A stretch of DNA of 64,000 nucleotides from Spinellus fusiger (lineage: Eukaryota; Mucoromycota; Mucoromycetes; Mucorales; Phycomycetaceae): contig JALLLS010000085.1 of NCBI GenBank assembly GCA_025094145.1, positions 81,455 through 145,454 of the forward strand, in the 5' to 3' direction. Both the position numbers and the translations under genes were made by a program. Shown piece by piece: positions 1 to 11,149 of the stretch. The notes below the pieces were generated by a model that had not been told where the DNA came from, did no database searches, and saw only the letters and a list, made by a program, of their open reading frames with translations. The first letter of the stretch is position 1. Every line of letters starts with the position of its first letter.

Positions 1-1385
1 TTATCCTTACCAGTACCCCAAGACAGAGACTTGTTTCAGGGTGATCCACCATCCTCTGTACTATTCAACTTGGCCTTTGAGCCATTATTACGCTGTATCC
101 TCAACAATCCTCAGTTTAATGGCTACTTTCTTGTTCATACCAACCCACATTCTTTTAAGCATATTTCTGCTCCTGTCAAACGACTGGCCTATGCTGATGA
201 TGCCCTGATCTTTTTACGGGATCAGCATGATTTGCATAGACTGTGGATTCATTTGGGTCTATACAGTAGGGCATCCAATGCCAAAAGCAATTCTGCAAAG
301 ACTCAACTCTTTTTTTTTTCCTTCTGGTACTTCTTTGCCCTCTTAGCAACCTGCTCTTGAACAGCATATAATGGCCTGTTGGTATAGCAAACACTATACT
401 CATCCATTGGTCTATCTTGGGCTTCCACCGTATACATCTGTGGCACAGAGAGATGTCTTTTTCCACTCGGCTGCTGGATGCTATCAGTATGGCAGCGTCA
501 GATTCATTCACAACATCAGATGTCTGTTCTCGAGAGAGCAACTGTCACTAACACTCTTGATCTTTCAAGGGCATGGAATGCTCTCAGAGTGATCCCTGCT
601 TCTAAGCTCTTCTTTCGTCAACTCTAGTCAATCATCTCTTCTTTTCTTCAACACCGCATGTTTCCTGTTGTTCGTTATTCTTTTCTCACTGTAGCTAAAG
701 GTAAAGAAAGACTGGTTGTATTAGATCTTCCTAGACAGCAATTAGTACTTTAATGGCATTGGCTTGTACTCTTACCTCTACCTTGTGCCGGTGGTTCTTT
801 TGCTACTGTCTATATCAGACATATATTTCAGTCTCTGTGCAATGTTGGTGACTATTTTATCCCACTTTTCTTTCCTTCTTCATGCCCTTTCTTTTTTACA
901 TAATGGCCACAGTTCTCCTGCTACTATGATTAAGGCCATGGATGCCTTGCTTCGATCCCTCTTTGACTGTTGAGTTCAATGAACACAGATCAGACACTTA
1001 CAATCTTAGTCCAGTGGTGAGTTTCTTGGGAGTAGGAAATATTCTGATCCACAAGCTAAACTCTCACTCCTACCACCGCTTAGTTTTACTTGTTCAAGCA
1101 GTTCCTTCTTTCAGCAACCCTCTTACAGAAGTACATTGCAGAGACTTCTGGCACTTTCTCATGCAACACTCAGTGTAAAATGTGTGAGTCTGCCTACTTT
1201 GTAGTAAACTGCCTTGCCACCAACGGCTTTACTCTTCTGTTCCTTCAATTTCTACCTCCAGCTCTTGTGTCTTGTAAAACTACCCTATTGAAGATCTTCC
1301 TCATTTCCTATTTCAATGCTTGCCCAAGTGGTAGGTCTGGTTTGATGTGTGGTCGTATAGTTTTGGGCAATTAGTATCTTATTAA
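1..1385 (+). pseudogene. LINE (non-LTR) reverse transcriptase relic, 5' cut by window edge
   Basis: Frame 1 is open from base 1 to 360 and holds reverse-transcriptase motifs: FQGDPPSSVLFNLAFEPLL (RT motif 4-like) and the catalytic AYADDALIFL around 190-225. A frameshift follows. The next block, 371-540, contains HPLVYLGLPPYTSVAQRD, which fits the post-RT thumb of fungal LINE ORF2 proteins. From about 600 to 1385 only scattered coding-like pieces remain, with many stops. No 3' tail is recognisable. The Tc1-like element beginning at 1394 may have been inserted into, or next to, its end. Inactive. LINE identity is fairly sure; clade not assigned. Confidence 0.8.
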
Positions 1386-1393
1386 AGTACATA

Positions 1394-2648
1394 CAGTGGG
1401 GGAGAACAAAATAATTGGTGATTTTAAAAAATCCGATTGATTTCATATCATTGATATAGTGTTTTTCTTATATCAAGAGAAATACAATATATTTTCTACT
1501 GTAATAAAGTCCGTGTTATGTTAAAGAAAGGCTCTAGAATACTTATATGTAATTTATTTTTAATTTTACTTATAAAAAATTATTACAAATGTAGCTTTAG
1601 GAATGGGTACTCCCACCCTTGTTCTTGATGACTTTTTGTATTCGTACTGGCATTGTCTCAATCAAAGAATTCCATGTTTTTGGCTCAAAAGAATCCCAGG
1701 CCTCTTGTATAATATTTTTAAGCTTGTCCATCTTAACAGAACCATTGCATCTCTCCTGGACCTTGTCTTTCATCTGAATCCAAAGGTTTTCAATGGGGTT
1801 CATATCGGGTGATTGAGCAGGCCACTCAAAACTATCAATTCCTATCTCTATTTTCTAATCACTTGCTACAATACTTTTGTGAGTGGGTGCTTCATCTTCC
1901 ATCAATATCAAGTGGCACTCTAGATCCTAGAAACTTAACAATGACTCTTCATAGACTTTCTTGACAAAATCAACAGCCTTTCGTTCATCCTTCTCAAGCA
2001 TCACTAGTTCCGACTTCTCACCGTGACGAATGGCTCCCCAAACCATAACTGAGAATCTTCCACTCTTGAATGTGGGAGCAAGACAATCTTTTTTGTAAGC
2101 TTCTCCATCTTTACGCCAAACGTGAACCACTCGACTGTTCTTGCCAATTTCGAAACTACTTTTGTCTGTCTATATAACCCTTTTCCACATATCAACAGTC
2201 CAGTGGAGATGCTCTTTGGCAAACTTGAGTCTTCTTTCTTGATGTGTTTTATTCCAAAAAAGGTTTCTTCTTTGCCACTTGGCTAAATATACCCTCTTCA
2301 TGCAGTACGTGTCTAACAGTGTGCTTGCTGCATTCTTCGGGTATTGCTGCAACTATCTCAAAGTCATTCGTCTGTTCTTGCCAACAACTTTTAGAAGGTT
2401 TCGTATTCCTTTTTCACTGAATATTTTGGGTCTTCTTGAACCTTCTTTGCGTTTGGTAGTTCCTCTTGTCTTTTGTTGATTTAGAACATTGTAGATTGTT
2501 TGCAGCTTTACTCCAGTTCTTTCAGCTATTTCCTTTACTTTCATATTTTCTTGTCGAAAATTAACAATATTAAGTTTTTGATTGTCTGTTATTTGCATTG
2601 TAAATCAAATATGGATATACTTTTATTAAGAAAAAAGGAAGAAAACTG
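1394..2648 (-). mobile_element. Tc1/mariner-like element with decayed transposase
   Basis: The left end reads TA|CAGTGGGGGAGAAC at 1392-1407. The right limit is placed at ACTG|TA (2645-2650), but the inner right TIR is poorly matched, so that boundary is tentative. On the minus strand a transposase is spread over several frames. N-terminal helix-turn-helix (2353-2598): VKEIAERTGVKLQTIYNVL. Middle (2170-2352): HLHWTVDMWKRVI. Catalytic core (1927-2130): RFSVMVWGAI. C-terminal acidic motif region (1597-1803): MNPIENLW. Stops and frameshifts between blocks make it inactive. Confidence 0.8.
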
Positions 2649-3147
2649 TAACAAGTGTCTCATGTAAGATACACACCCAAAGATGTTTGAGATATAAAAG
2701 GAAATATACCGAGAATTAAACAGCAATATTCTTATGATTGGCTAATGTGTTTAAAAGAGCTTTTTCGATGTGTAAATGGGCTGTTTCAAACTCTACTTGC
2801 CTGTTTAAGCAGTGACGATTGACTTTGCAATTAAAAAGTATAGAATTGGCTGTAAAGACAAGAAATAGAACAAGAATCACCCCAAAATTACAACTCAGTC
2901 ACTGCATTTATTGTTTAACATAATGTGTTATCCTTAAGCCCACAGTATTTACAGCGTAACACTGCTTAAGAAAGATGTATTACAGAACTTATAGAGTTAA
3001 CTCTAGTGGTCATTGTTCATAAAATAGAACCAAATACAATTATATTGAGAGCTTTATAGCCATTCATTGACTCAATATTCATAATCACTTCAACAGTCTC
3101 ATTGTAACTGGTATTAACAATAGTACTTAATGATTACAAAGTATTGT

Positions 3148-3268
3148 TTGACTTGTGGATTTCTACTTGTGAATTCTACTTGTGAATTTGACTTGTGGAT
3201 TTCTACTTGTGAATTCTACTTGTGAATTCTACTTGTGAATTTGACTTGTGAATTTGACTTGTGAATTT
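3148..3268. repeat. Short tandem repeat, unit about 13 bp (ACTTGTGAATTCT-like)
   Basis: About nine imperfect repeats of GACTTGTGGATTT / CTACTTGTGAATT in direct orientation. Only one or two copies of the motif exist at the equivalent place in the large element (around 20195), so the array expanded in this derivative. It sits at the deletion junction between the transposase 3' end and its upstream region. Confidence 0.8.
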
Positions 3269-3542
3269 TATGAGTGAAGGCTAGTGTATACGCTACCAGT
3301 ATATATAGAGAGAGAAATTATTATTTGTTTTGATAATCCCGTCCTTTTGTTATTTACTATACTATCCATACAACTTAACGCCCAAGTACTCGTCAAGATG
3401 AGCATAAATAATCAAGGTAATGTGCCATTATTAAAAAAGAGAAACAATAGAAAGAAGTTGTAGGCACCACCAAGGACTATTCTAGTGATAAAAAGGTAAA
3501 TAGTGTCTTCATCTGGGCTTGATCTCATTGTATTTTAACACT

Positions 3543-3797
3543 TGTCGTGAAGACATTTTCCATATTTGGATGGATCACTTCTTTTGGAACGAGCACTCAT
3601 TTATTACCAAACTAAGAAGGAGACTTTATTGAATATCAAGGGATGTCGATAGTTCATAGCATTTTCGATAGTTAGCCCCTGAATCTATACGATTAGAAAA
3701 GTATAAAACACGTAGTAATTCCATTTAATAAACAACAGAGTTTAACTACACGTTCTACTGTTTCGTATACCTTTGGCCTAAAAACCCAAAGACGACA
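3543..3797. mobile_element. Solo LTR, 255 bp, with 4-bp target duplication CACT
   Basis: Begins TGTCGTGAAGAC and ends CCAAAGACGACA, with TG..CA termini and the inverted hexamer TGTCGT/ACGACA. It is flanked by CACT on both sides (3539-3542, 3798-3801). A second copy of identical length (20839-21093) has different flanks (AGCT), which confirms the borders. Inside are a TATA-like GTATAAAAC and an AATAAA signal, as expected of an LTR. No internal retrotransposon region remains. The parent family is not identifiable from the LTR alone. Confidence 0.9.
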
Positions 3798-4332
3798 CAC
3801 TCATTGTATTGTTATTAGGCAAGTAAAGACACCTTTCAAGTCAGTCTTAGGTGGTCTTCTATACTGTCTAGGGTCTCTAGGGTATACTCCTGAGCATATT
3901 TATCTATCTCCCAAGGATAAAGCACAAAGCTTTTAGGGTGTAGATTCTATTGCTATGAGGGAATGCACTTGGGCAGTAGCTATAGTCATAATATAGTATT
4001 AGCTACATTATAATAAACAATTTTATTCATAAACAATATATTTTACTGATAATACAATTTGATATTGAGGTATCCACAAAAAGAAATATTATTTTTGATA
4101 TCCGCAAACCTTTCGTTTTAAACATAGTTCCATAAAAGGCAATAAATTTTCGGTTTTAAAAGGCAAATATATCATCGCTTAAAGGCCAGAAAAATCTTTG
4201 GGTGTGTAGAGTTTGAAACTGTATATTTACACAGCGAAAAAACATTTTTAAACAACTTAGCCAATCACAAGAATGCTACGATTTTATTCTTAGGATATCT
4301 TCTGATATATCTCAAACATCTTTGGGTGTGTA

Positions 4333-4655
4333 TCTGTTTTACCTTTCCCCTCTTCCCCTGTATTTGTATTATCTTTTTTTTTTAGCTAGTTCTGTTTTCT
4401 TTAATTTAATTTTCCATTTTCTGAAAGTGACTTATGTCCATTATGTTTTCCCAGTAAGACCTCTCAATGTGAGGTGTGGCTGCATAAAGATGATTAATAA
4501 AGTGTCTTATACAAAGAAAAGATCAAAGAAAAGATCAAAGAGAAGATCACAACTTTCTTTGTCTACTGTGACTTCCTAAAAGCTTATTCCTTAATAAATA
4601 AGATCAACAGTCTTTTTGCATTTTGATTTTCATATCAACTTCACTCTTTATACAA
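4333..4655 (+). other. Upstream region of the 506-aa gene
   Basis: About 320 bp between the TIR element and the start codon at 4656. It is AT-rich with a lysine/arginine-coding low-complexity stretch (4515-4560) that I do not regard as a gene. It presumably contains the promoter of the downstream gene, but no clear TATA or operator can be assigned. Confidence 0.4.
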
Positions 4656-6456
4656 ATGTCTGGATTATCAACAGAAAGCAACATTGACTTGGCATGGAAC
4701 ACAGAGAGTAATGTCTATACTCATAACCCCATAAAGTTGTACATTCTGATTGTATAAAATAGGAATCAGAGAGGCTATTCATTCGTTGGCGGCGGCTGGG
4801 ATACCTCTTACAATAAACAAAATCACAAATGAGTTGACCGACTATATTGTAGAAAACCATGACGGAAGAACTTCATTGTTTGTATACAAGTCCAATTGGT
4901 GTGCTGACATTGGTCATGTTCTGACCTCAATGGACATTAATTATGTACGATTAGTATTTACAGTATGCTGCATATAATTTTACTGACTTTTTCTATCTCA
5001 GAGCAAGAGCCACATAAACTGGGAGAAAATTGCTATGTTAATTTACGATGAAAGTTTAGGAATTGTCCATTCTACTACACCAGCCCCGAGTCTCTATAGT
5101 CATGTTGGCAGAATCAGAAACACACCAACAGCTATAACTGAAAGTATTGGATCATCCAGTACTATCAATACCAGAAAGAAGCAGTTGAAGCTATTGCCAA
5201 ACGATAAAACAAAAATAATAGAGATATTTGAAAGTCTGGATTTGGAGAATTGTTGGACGTTATCTACAGGAACAATTGTAGAAAATAAAATGAAAGAGTA
5301 TTCAATTAGCTGCAACTACGAACAGTAAGTATCATTAAAGATCATTAAAGTTAGTGATATGACAATAACTTTGTTTTAGCCCCGTACATTCCTTAATTTT
5401 GGATACAAGCGACAAGATCTGGAAAAAGTATTTTGCTGAAGAAGAGCTTTTAGAGATCAAAACTTATAACAACAAGAGGTTGGATGACTTGCCTACATCG
5501 CTTCAAACCTACATTGACCATCTCAAAACATCAACAAACAGCATTTCTTTGAAAAAGAAATTAGTCCAAGAACAAAAGTCTCCTGCCTGCGAGTGGCTAA
5601 GAAATACCATTTTGGAATATATCAGGCTATTCAGATGGAACTATCTACCTCTCACCGACCAGTTGGAAGGGGATATTATTAGACGAGTATGGAGATTTGT
5701 GGATACTGTTTTTGATGACTCAAAGATCAAGTGTAGAGGGTACAGTATGCTTGTAACCTGAATAAATTCATGGTTATACTGATTTTCTTTGTACAATGTA
5801 TTTTAGAGTTGAAAAAGTAAGCAAGTCATCATCAGCTAGTATGAATAATGAGAGGACTCTGGCCGGAATTGACAAGATGGAACGCAATTTGACTGGTAGA
5901 AAGCTGGACTTGATCTTTTTTCGTCAATTACTAGAATACGGATGTTATGAATGTGGTCGGAATGATGACCAGACGAAGGAGCTATATGACGGTGGATTTA
6001 AGATGGCCAAGGTATTGAAGGAAATGATGTACACATTATATCAAAAATCACCCGATGCCTTGCGTGAATTGGCTCTTGTTGGCTTTTTGCTCTTTGGTAA
6101 GTATAGTTATGCATATGCCTTACGCTTCTTGTTGTTAATATTTTTATCTCTTACCTATAGAAACAAAATTCACAATGGTGCTATGTGACTCACCTGCTGG
6201 TTATGTGTGCCGCATCAACCACACAAAGACTGCAGACTTGCCCGAAGAAGCGGATGATATCTGTAGTGAGCTGTTGCCGGTGTTAAAAGCTGTATACCAA
6301 GCTAGATTGATGATGGAGAACACTAATAAGGTTGTAAAACAACAGCCAGGTGACATTGGGGTTGATCTTGATCAGAACAAGAAAATACTTCCTGGTTTTA
6401 CTAGTGAATTAATCAAGAGAAAGAGAAGAAGAACTAGCGATTTTGATGAAGAATAA
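4656..6456 (+). CDS. Unknown 506-aa protein of a mucoralean-type family, six exons
   Basis: Exons read as 4656-4707, 4763-4962 (donor uncertain: 4944 or 4953 also keep frame), 5002-5324, 5380-5739, 5807-6096 and 6161-6456. All joins keep frame and give about 506 aa. Introns are 39-67 nt with CTGAY-like branch sites. No known domain is certain. The exon 5 segment GRKLDLIFF...LEYGCYECGR, then K-x-LYDGGFKM, recurs in a broken copy at 35299-35505, which shows selection on this block. Its spacing of D, E-x-G and a following K loosely resembles a PD-(D/E)XK nuclease core, but that is speculation. The C-terminus has a basic patch (KRKRRR), probably a nuclear localisation signal. The gene looks intact although it lies between transposons, 22 bp from a Tc1 end. 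Confidence 0.75.
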
Positions 6457-6477
6457 CTTAGTCACCTCCAATAAATA

Positions 6478-7630
6478 AAGTGACCCTCAATAAGTAACCG
6501 CTTTTTTTTTCTTTCAAATGTAATTTCTTTCAAATGTAAATTTTCTTTTTTGATTCACACTTTATCTTAATAGTGTTATAACTTTATGAATTCACTATAT
6601 AAAGACATAAAACTCTCAATAGATACATAGAATAGTGTTTAAAATACAAAAGAGTGGGTTTATTTGTAGGTTAACTAATAACCACTGCTAGTCTTTAACA
6701 TCAACAACAGTCTGGCATCTCCGCCCTATGCTGGCAATGAGGGTGTCTGTTACTTCTTTTGATATATCACCCCATTCCAGCGTCAGGGTAGCATCACCAC
6801 TGAATCAGACCTATACCATTCCTCTACCACCTCCAAACTTCTTCAACTCCAGGATATTCCTAGGCTTAAAGGCCATACCACACTGCCTGTTTAATCTGGT
6901 CCCCCTGTCATAGCTCATGAGCTCCACCCTGGACTCATCGGACCAGACAACCTCTTACCACTGCTAATAGATCCAACCAACATGCTTATGGGCCCACTGG
7001 ATTCTTACCTCCACATGTTTCTTGATGAGAACAGGTTTGACTATCAGACTGAATACATAAAAGCTCATTCCGTCAAGTCACTTCTTCAATATTAGTCTTG
7101 AAACTGTGGTAGCCATGTCTGCTATGATGGCTACTTTGGTCTGGTGGGAGTTGCTCTACTGTTCTTCTCAGCCACCAGAAAGCCCTGTTGTCTAGACTTT
7201 TCTTTCTGCCACTCTTGGGTGAGGACTCAAATTGGTTGGTTTCCTTGTAGTGCTTCACTATATTTCTCAAAGTGTTAGGAAGTATGTTAAATAGACGAGA
7301 TGCCTCGACCTGAGTAGACTTCAGGTTCAGCACCTTGTGCATGATGGCTAAACGTGTCTCGTGGCTGGTATATTTACTATACATTTTATGAGTCTTGGTG
7401 AAGATTTTTACAATGTTAGATGAGTCAGACATTATATGAAAAGAGGTTTTATGAAGAAAAAAATAGTGTATGTTATTTTTCAGTATAAAAATAGCCCAGA
7501 ATGTGAAAAAAATTTGATTTTTTCTTTTGGTTACTTTATATAAAATATTAAAGTTTGCTGGATGGCCCAAAACATACTCTATTTATTTTAGTTTTTTTTA
7601 GATAGTAGTATAATTACTGAGAAATCACTT
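6478..7630 (-). mobile_element. Tc1-like element, decayed transposase on minus strand
   Basis: The left end is TA|AAGTGACCCTCAATAAG (6476-6494). The right end is a degenerate inverted copy around 7600-7630. The same TIR sequence ends the element at 51918-52950, so the two are one family. On the minus strand the transposase N-terminus is open (7432 down to 7073): LKSTQVEASRLFNILPNTL is the helix-turn-helix, followed by SPKSGRKKSLDNRA. The catalytic part (6655-7070) is broken by stops. Inactive. Confidence 0.75.
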
Positions 7631-7689
7631 TTTAAGAAGCGTGAATCCGGCCATTTGATTAGTTGATGCATAATGCACAGTCGCCCTCA

Positions 7690-8850
7690 TTGAATTTGTT
7701 TAATATTTGTTTGGAAGCATGGTGATAAAAGGGAAAAAAAGAGACTTATTTATATTGTATGAAGCTCTGTTCTTTATAGATGTTGACAAGTCAACACAGT
7801 ATTTCAGATGGATATTCAGAATATTACATTTTTAGGGAATAGGACAAGACAAAATATGGAAGACTGTGGGGTATTTATTGTCTGTTTATGACTAGATTAG
7901 AGTTGGCTGTGATTGTGAGGAAAATGCCTATAGTTTAAAGTAGTGTTAGAAACATCAAAGAGTGTGGATCACTATTGCATTTAGAGAGTTATTGAAAACA
8001 TAGAAAAGTGAATGAGATGGACCTCAGACACCTGGAAAAGGTCATTAGAAAGGGTCCATTTGCCTCATACAATCAACTGACATTGGGAATATTGAAGTTT
8101 GAGGTGATTGTATGTAGAAACACCATTATCAGCTACTGTAATCAGTTAGAGTATGTATCTTTTTCTGTATACCATAAGCTAGCCTTAACTGAAAAACACA
8201 CAAAGAGAAACAGCTTTGTTGGGCTAAGGAACATGCCAGTTGAACAAGTGATTAGTGGAGAGGTATCATTTAGTCTGATGAGTCAACATACATTATGAAA
8301 AAGAGCAATAGAGCTGCATGTGTCATTAAAATAGTTAGAGAGCGATATAGTTATAATCCTATTGTTCCAACAATGTAGTTTGGTGGTGATGGTGTGATGT
8401 TTTAGAGCTGTTTTTAGGTGGATTGAGTTGGCTCATTAGTCGTTGTTAATAGCAGTGTAAACCAAGACGAATACATCATAATTTTGCCTTGTGAGTTTCT
8501 ATTACAAGAAGAGGGTGCTAGCTGTCATACTGGGGCCTATGTTAGATGGTGAAAAGAGACACATCAAATTAAGGACTTTGAGTACTAGCCTACACAAATC
8601 CCTGATTTGAACTCAATTGAACATGTCTGATACGCCTTGGAAATATGAATTGAAGAAAGAAGGGTATCTATTATCGATGTAGAAATTTAGTGTTGAACTT
8701 GCACAACGATAGGTTCAGAGTATGAAGAACAAATGCCAGGATGTCATTGATGCCAAAAAGGCCATACAAAGTATTAACTGTATTATTATCCTATTTTCGA
8801 TAAATAAAGATATTGAGCTTTGGTATGCTTAAGTCTGAAGCTTATAGATC
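7690..8850 (+). pseudogene. Tc1/mariner-like transposase relic
   Basis: The open part 8008-8298 reads RHLEKVIRKGPFASYNQLT and ends ISGEVSFSLMS, corresponding to the second half of the DNA-binding domain and the first catalytic Asp region (usually WSDES-F). Further along, in changing frames, come EEGASCHTGAYVRW (about 8509-8550) and PDLNSIEHV (about 8602-8630), matching the second Asp and the final Glu motifs. Many stops. Terminal repeats were not resolved, so the limits are approximate. Confidence 0.65.
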
Positions 8851-8949
8851 AAATGTAAAATGTTTTATTTAATGTTAAACATGTCTTATCTGTTTCGTCC
8901 TGATATTTATTTTCACAAGTATGTTAATCCAAATTATATACCTAATAAC

Positions 8950-9435
8950 TTTTCTTTAGTAAGCCATCGTCAAAATAGATATACAGGCTGTTATGAGTAT
9001 GGCTATTTTTGCAAATTTCATTACAATTGTCCAAATAATGATAAATACCAAACAGAAAGTAGAGACATTATGATATGATCAAGAAATGGCAGCTTACTCC
9101 AAAGAATGAGTAAAATGAATCAGTCATACAATCCTATGAGCTAAGTACTTTTTTTTCATATAGGATAGTTAGGTTTGGAATATAAATACATACTTATTCA
9201 ATAACCAAAATGTTAAGATAAGCACAATAAAACACTACTACTTCAGACTAATGCATAGAAAAATAAATCTCTCGCATTTATTTGGAAAGCCCTTTTGTCA
9301 GTATGGAGTAGACATGCATGCTAACATTGAACAAGATTGTCTGAATTTTATACGGCACAACCAAGACACATTGAGAAGAGATATACTAAGTGGTGTACAG
9401 AATACTGTTACTCCAGGTCTTAGACACTAAAAACG
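8950..9435 (+). pseudogene. Helitron Rep/helicase N-terminal relic
   Basis: Reading across frames, 9100-9190 gives MSKMNQSYNPM then VLFFHIG, which fits the conserved Helitron segment of the type LHPSYDPLQYPLLFP-G. The frame 9240-9430 reads YYFRLMHRKINLSHLFGKP, then QYGVDMHANIEQDCLNFIRH and NQDTLRRDILSGV, matching the Helitron-like N-domain (usual form: QY-VD-x-x-IE-x-RL-x-x-x-R-x-NQ-x-x-LR-x-D). Several stops interrupt it; the Rep and helicase domains are absent. The open frame 8860-9078 just upstream may be a continuation but has no clear motif. Confidence 0.7.
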
Positions 9436-9944
9436 AGAAACTAACAGTTAGCAAATCGTTTTTTTTTAAAAAATAAATAAAAAAACAAAACAAAACAAAA
9501 AACAGCTACACAATCAATGGTTTATGATAAAGCATCTATGATAAGTTGTAGTATATTTGAATACAGTGGATCGATCTTTCAGAGATAATATAAAAGTACA
9601 ACAGCCTGCATTAGAATGCACGCCTTTTGGTGGTGACTTCTGCCAAGTTTTTATATTTGTAGTAATCATTAAAGTATAAAAGAAGTATAAAAGAATAACA
9701 AACAAGTTGAATAAATGAGAGCAGAGTTAATTTTACGTTAACTAAACCAATACCTTTGGACCTAAAAAGCTATTGACAACACCATCACATCAATGGATGA
9801 TAAATAATAGCTGATACTATTCAGTGTTGCTAATAAAATAAATATTTATTTCCTCTTTTTCACTGCATTTCTATCTATTCTTTCTGAACTAAATATTTTA
9901 ATGAGGTAAAGAAGATACAATATGCTTATAGATTCAATCTAGGA
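9436..9944. other. AT-rich intergenic stretch, no gene seen
   Basis: Contains an AAAAC-type microsatellite (about 9474-9502) and short open frames without recognisable motifs. Confidence 0.5.
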
Positions 9945-10470
9945 TTCTTGCATGTATTTGATTTCTGTAGGAGCCTATAGCAAGTTATTCAGGTGCGAAT
10001 CCTACCAGAAGAATGGCAATAAAGGGAAAAGACATGTGGAGGATGTTGAGGAAAGAAGGATTCAAACTCTATTTTATCAATGAATTCAAAACATCGAGCC
10101 TGTGTCTTGGGTGCAAGTACTCACCTTTGGAAACATTTAAACATGTCAAGAACCCCAGACCCTATCAACGAATAAAAATACTCTAAGTTAGATGTCATGG
10201 TCTTCTCAGGTCATCTCTTCTTAATTTTATATCAAAATAAGACTCATACTTCTTTCTCTTCAAATAGGTGTTCAAACCAAAATTGTATGAAAGACAAGAC
10301 ATTGACGCTTTGGGAATCGTAATCTAGCTGCTACATAGAACTTTATATATATTCTAATGTCTCCAAGGGAAAATAGTACCCGCACAGAGCACTTTTGTAG
10401 ATATAACAAAAGAAAGCATGACTACAAAGATACACCTAGAACCAAAAAAAGGTCCAAGCCTTCTTATTTA
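9945..10470 (+). pseudogene. Fanzor (eukaryotic TnpB-like) C-terminal pseudogene
   Basis: One frame reads EGFKLYFINEFKTSSLCLGC followed by HVKNPRPYQR, a stop, then VRCHGLLR. After a probable intron (10210-10267) comes CSNQNC, a second zinc-ribbon pair, and after a 1-nt shift FGNRNLAAT, the remnant of the RuvC-III W-N-R-D-x-AA motif (Asp changed to Asn). The basic tail RYNKRKHDYKD is also typical. The intron lies at the same codon (after CHGLLR) as in the copy at 22.8 kb, so these are homologous genes. At least two stops, a frameshift and a lost catalytic Asp make it dead. The N-terminal half is not visible. Confidence 0.8.
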
Positions 10471-11149
10471 TCCTTCTCCTCCCCATTTATCGCTGGAGCC
10501 TCGGTTGACTAACTGACAGAAACCCATGATACAGGTAAACTATCTAAAAAGTGATAATGAAGTGTATCTTATTCGATTTTGTCATGCAAAAAGATATTAT
10601 AATGTCTAGTAGTATAATTACTAACTAATAGGATTTTATGTATATCATATTGTTTACAACACCTACTTTGTCTACAAGGTATGTATAAAATATGATAGAC
10701 TTTATAATATATGTAATCAGATTAAATAATTATTAATAGTATTATAAGTGTATATAAATACATTTCATTTAACTAAATTTCTCTCTCTCTCAAGATAGTT
10801 GATATTTCTTAGTTTTGAATTCAAGTGTCAATATAATTCTTAAAGATCCTCTAAAAAACATTGTAGTCTTTTTTCTGAAACAGTGCATATTGCTTCCAGA
10901 GATGGTGTAAAGTGATCCGAAGAAAGTAACTCACTTTTAAAAAAACACACACTTTCCTTTCTAGACTCATACTTTATCTTGATATTTTTATGGCTTTATG
11001 AATTCTTTAAATGCAATGAGTACGGTACCAATCAATGTCTATGAAGTCCAAACATATGTATTCTATGATCTATTAACATAATAATATTTTTATTTCTCTT
11101 GCCATAATTTAAAGTGGTTGTTTATTTAAGCATTTTGAAGAGAAAAAAA
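10471..11149. other. AT-rich intergenic stretch, no gene seen
   Basis: No open frame or repeat with recognisable features. A block at 10970-11050 (TTATCTTGATATTTTTATGG...GAATTC) resembles the subterminal part of the 6478 Tc1 family and may be a scrap of it. Confidence 0.4.

Larger units (their letters stand above)
2672..4330. mobile_element. Non-autonomous TIR element (deletion derivative of the 16941-23404 family)
   Basis: Both ends read CACACCCAAAGATGTTTGAG, inverted, and are flanked by TA (2670-2671, 4331-4332). About 125 bp at each end are inverted repeats of each other: left 2672-2800, right about 4205-4330. They match the TIRs of the large element, including the shared GATTGGCTAA block. 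Inside, 3010-3140 matches the transposase 3' end of the large copy (17270-17400). The sequence then jumps at about 3150 to the region upstream of that transposase, so nearly the whole transposase gene is deleted. No Fanzor cargo is present. A solo LTR is inserted at 3543-3797. It could have moved only in trans. Confidence 0.85.

Noticed and set aside
4322..4579. 85-codon frame with Lys/Arg-Ser tail
   Set aside because: Begins inside the TIR and ends in simple repeats; no family resemblance.
9985..10010. tRNA-like GTGCGAATCCTACC
   Set aside because: No acceptor or anticodon stems around it; it lies within the decayed Fanzor coding trace.
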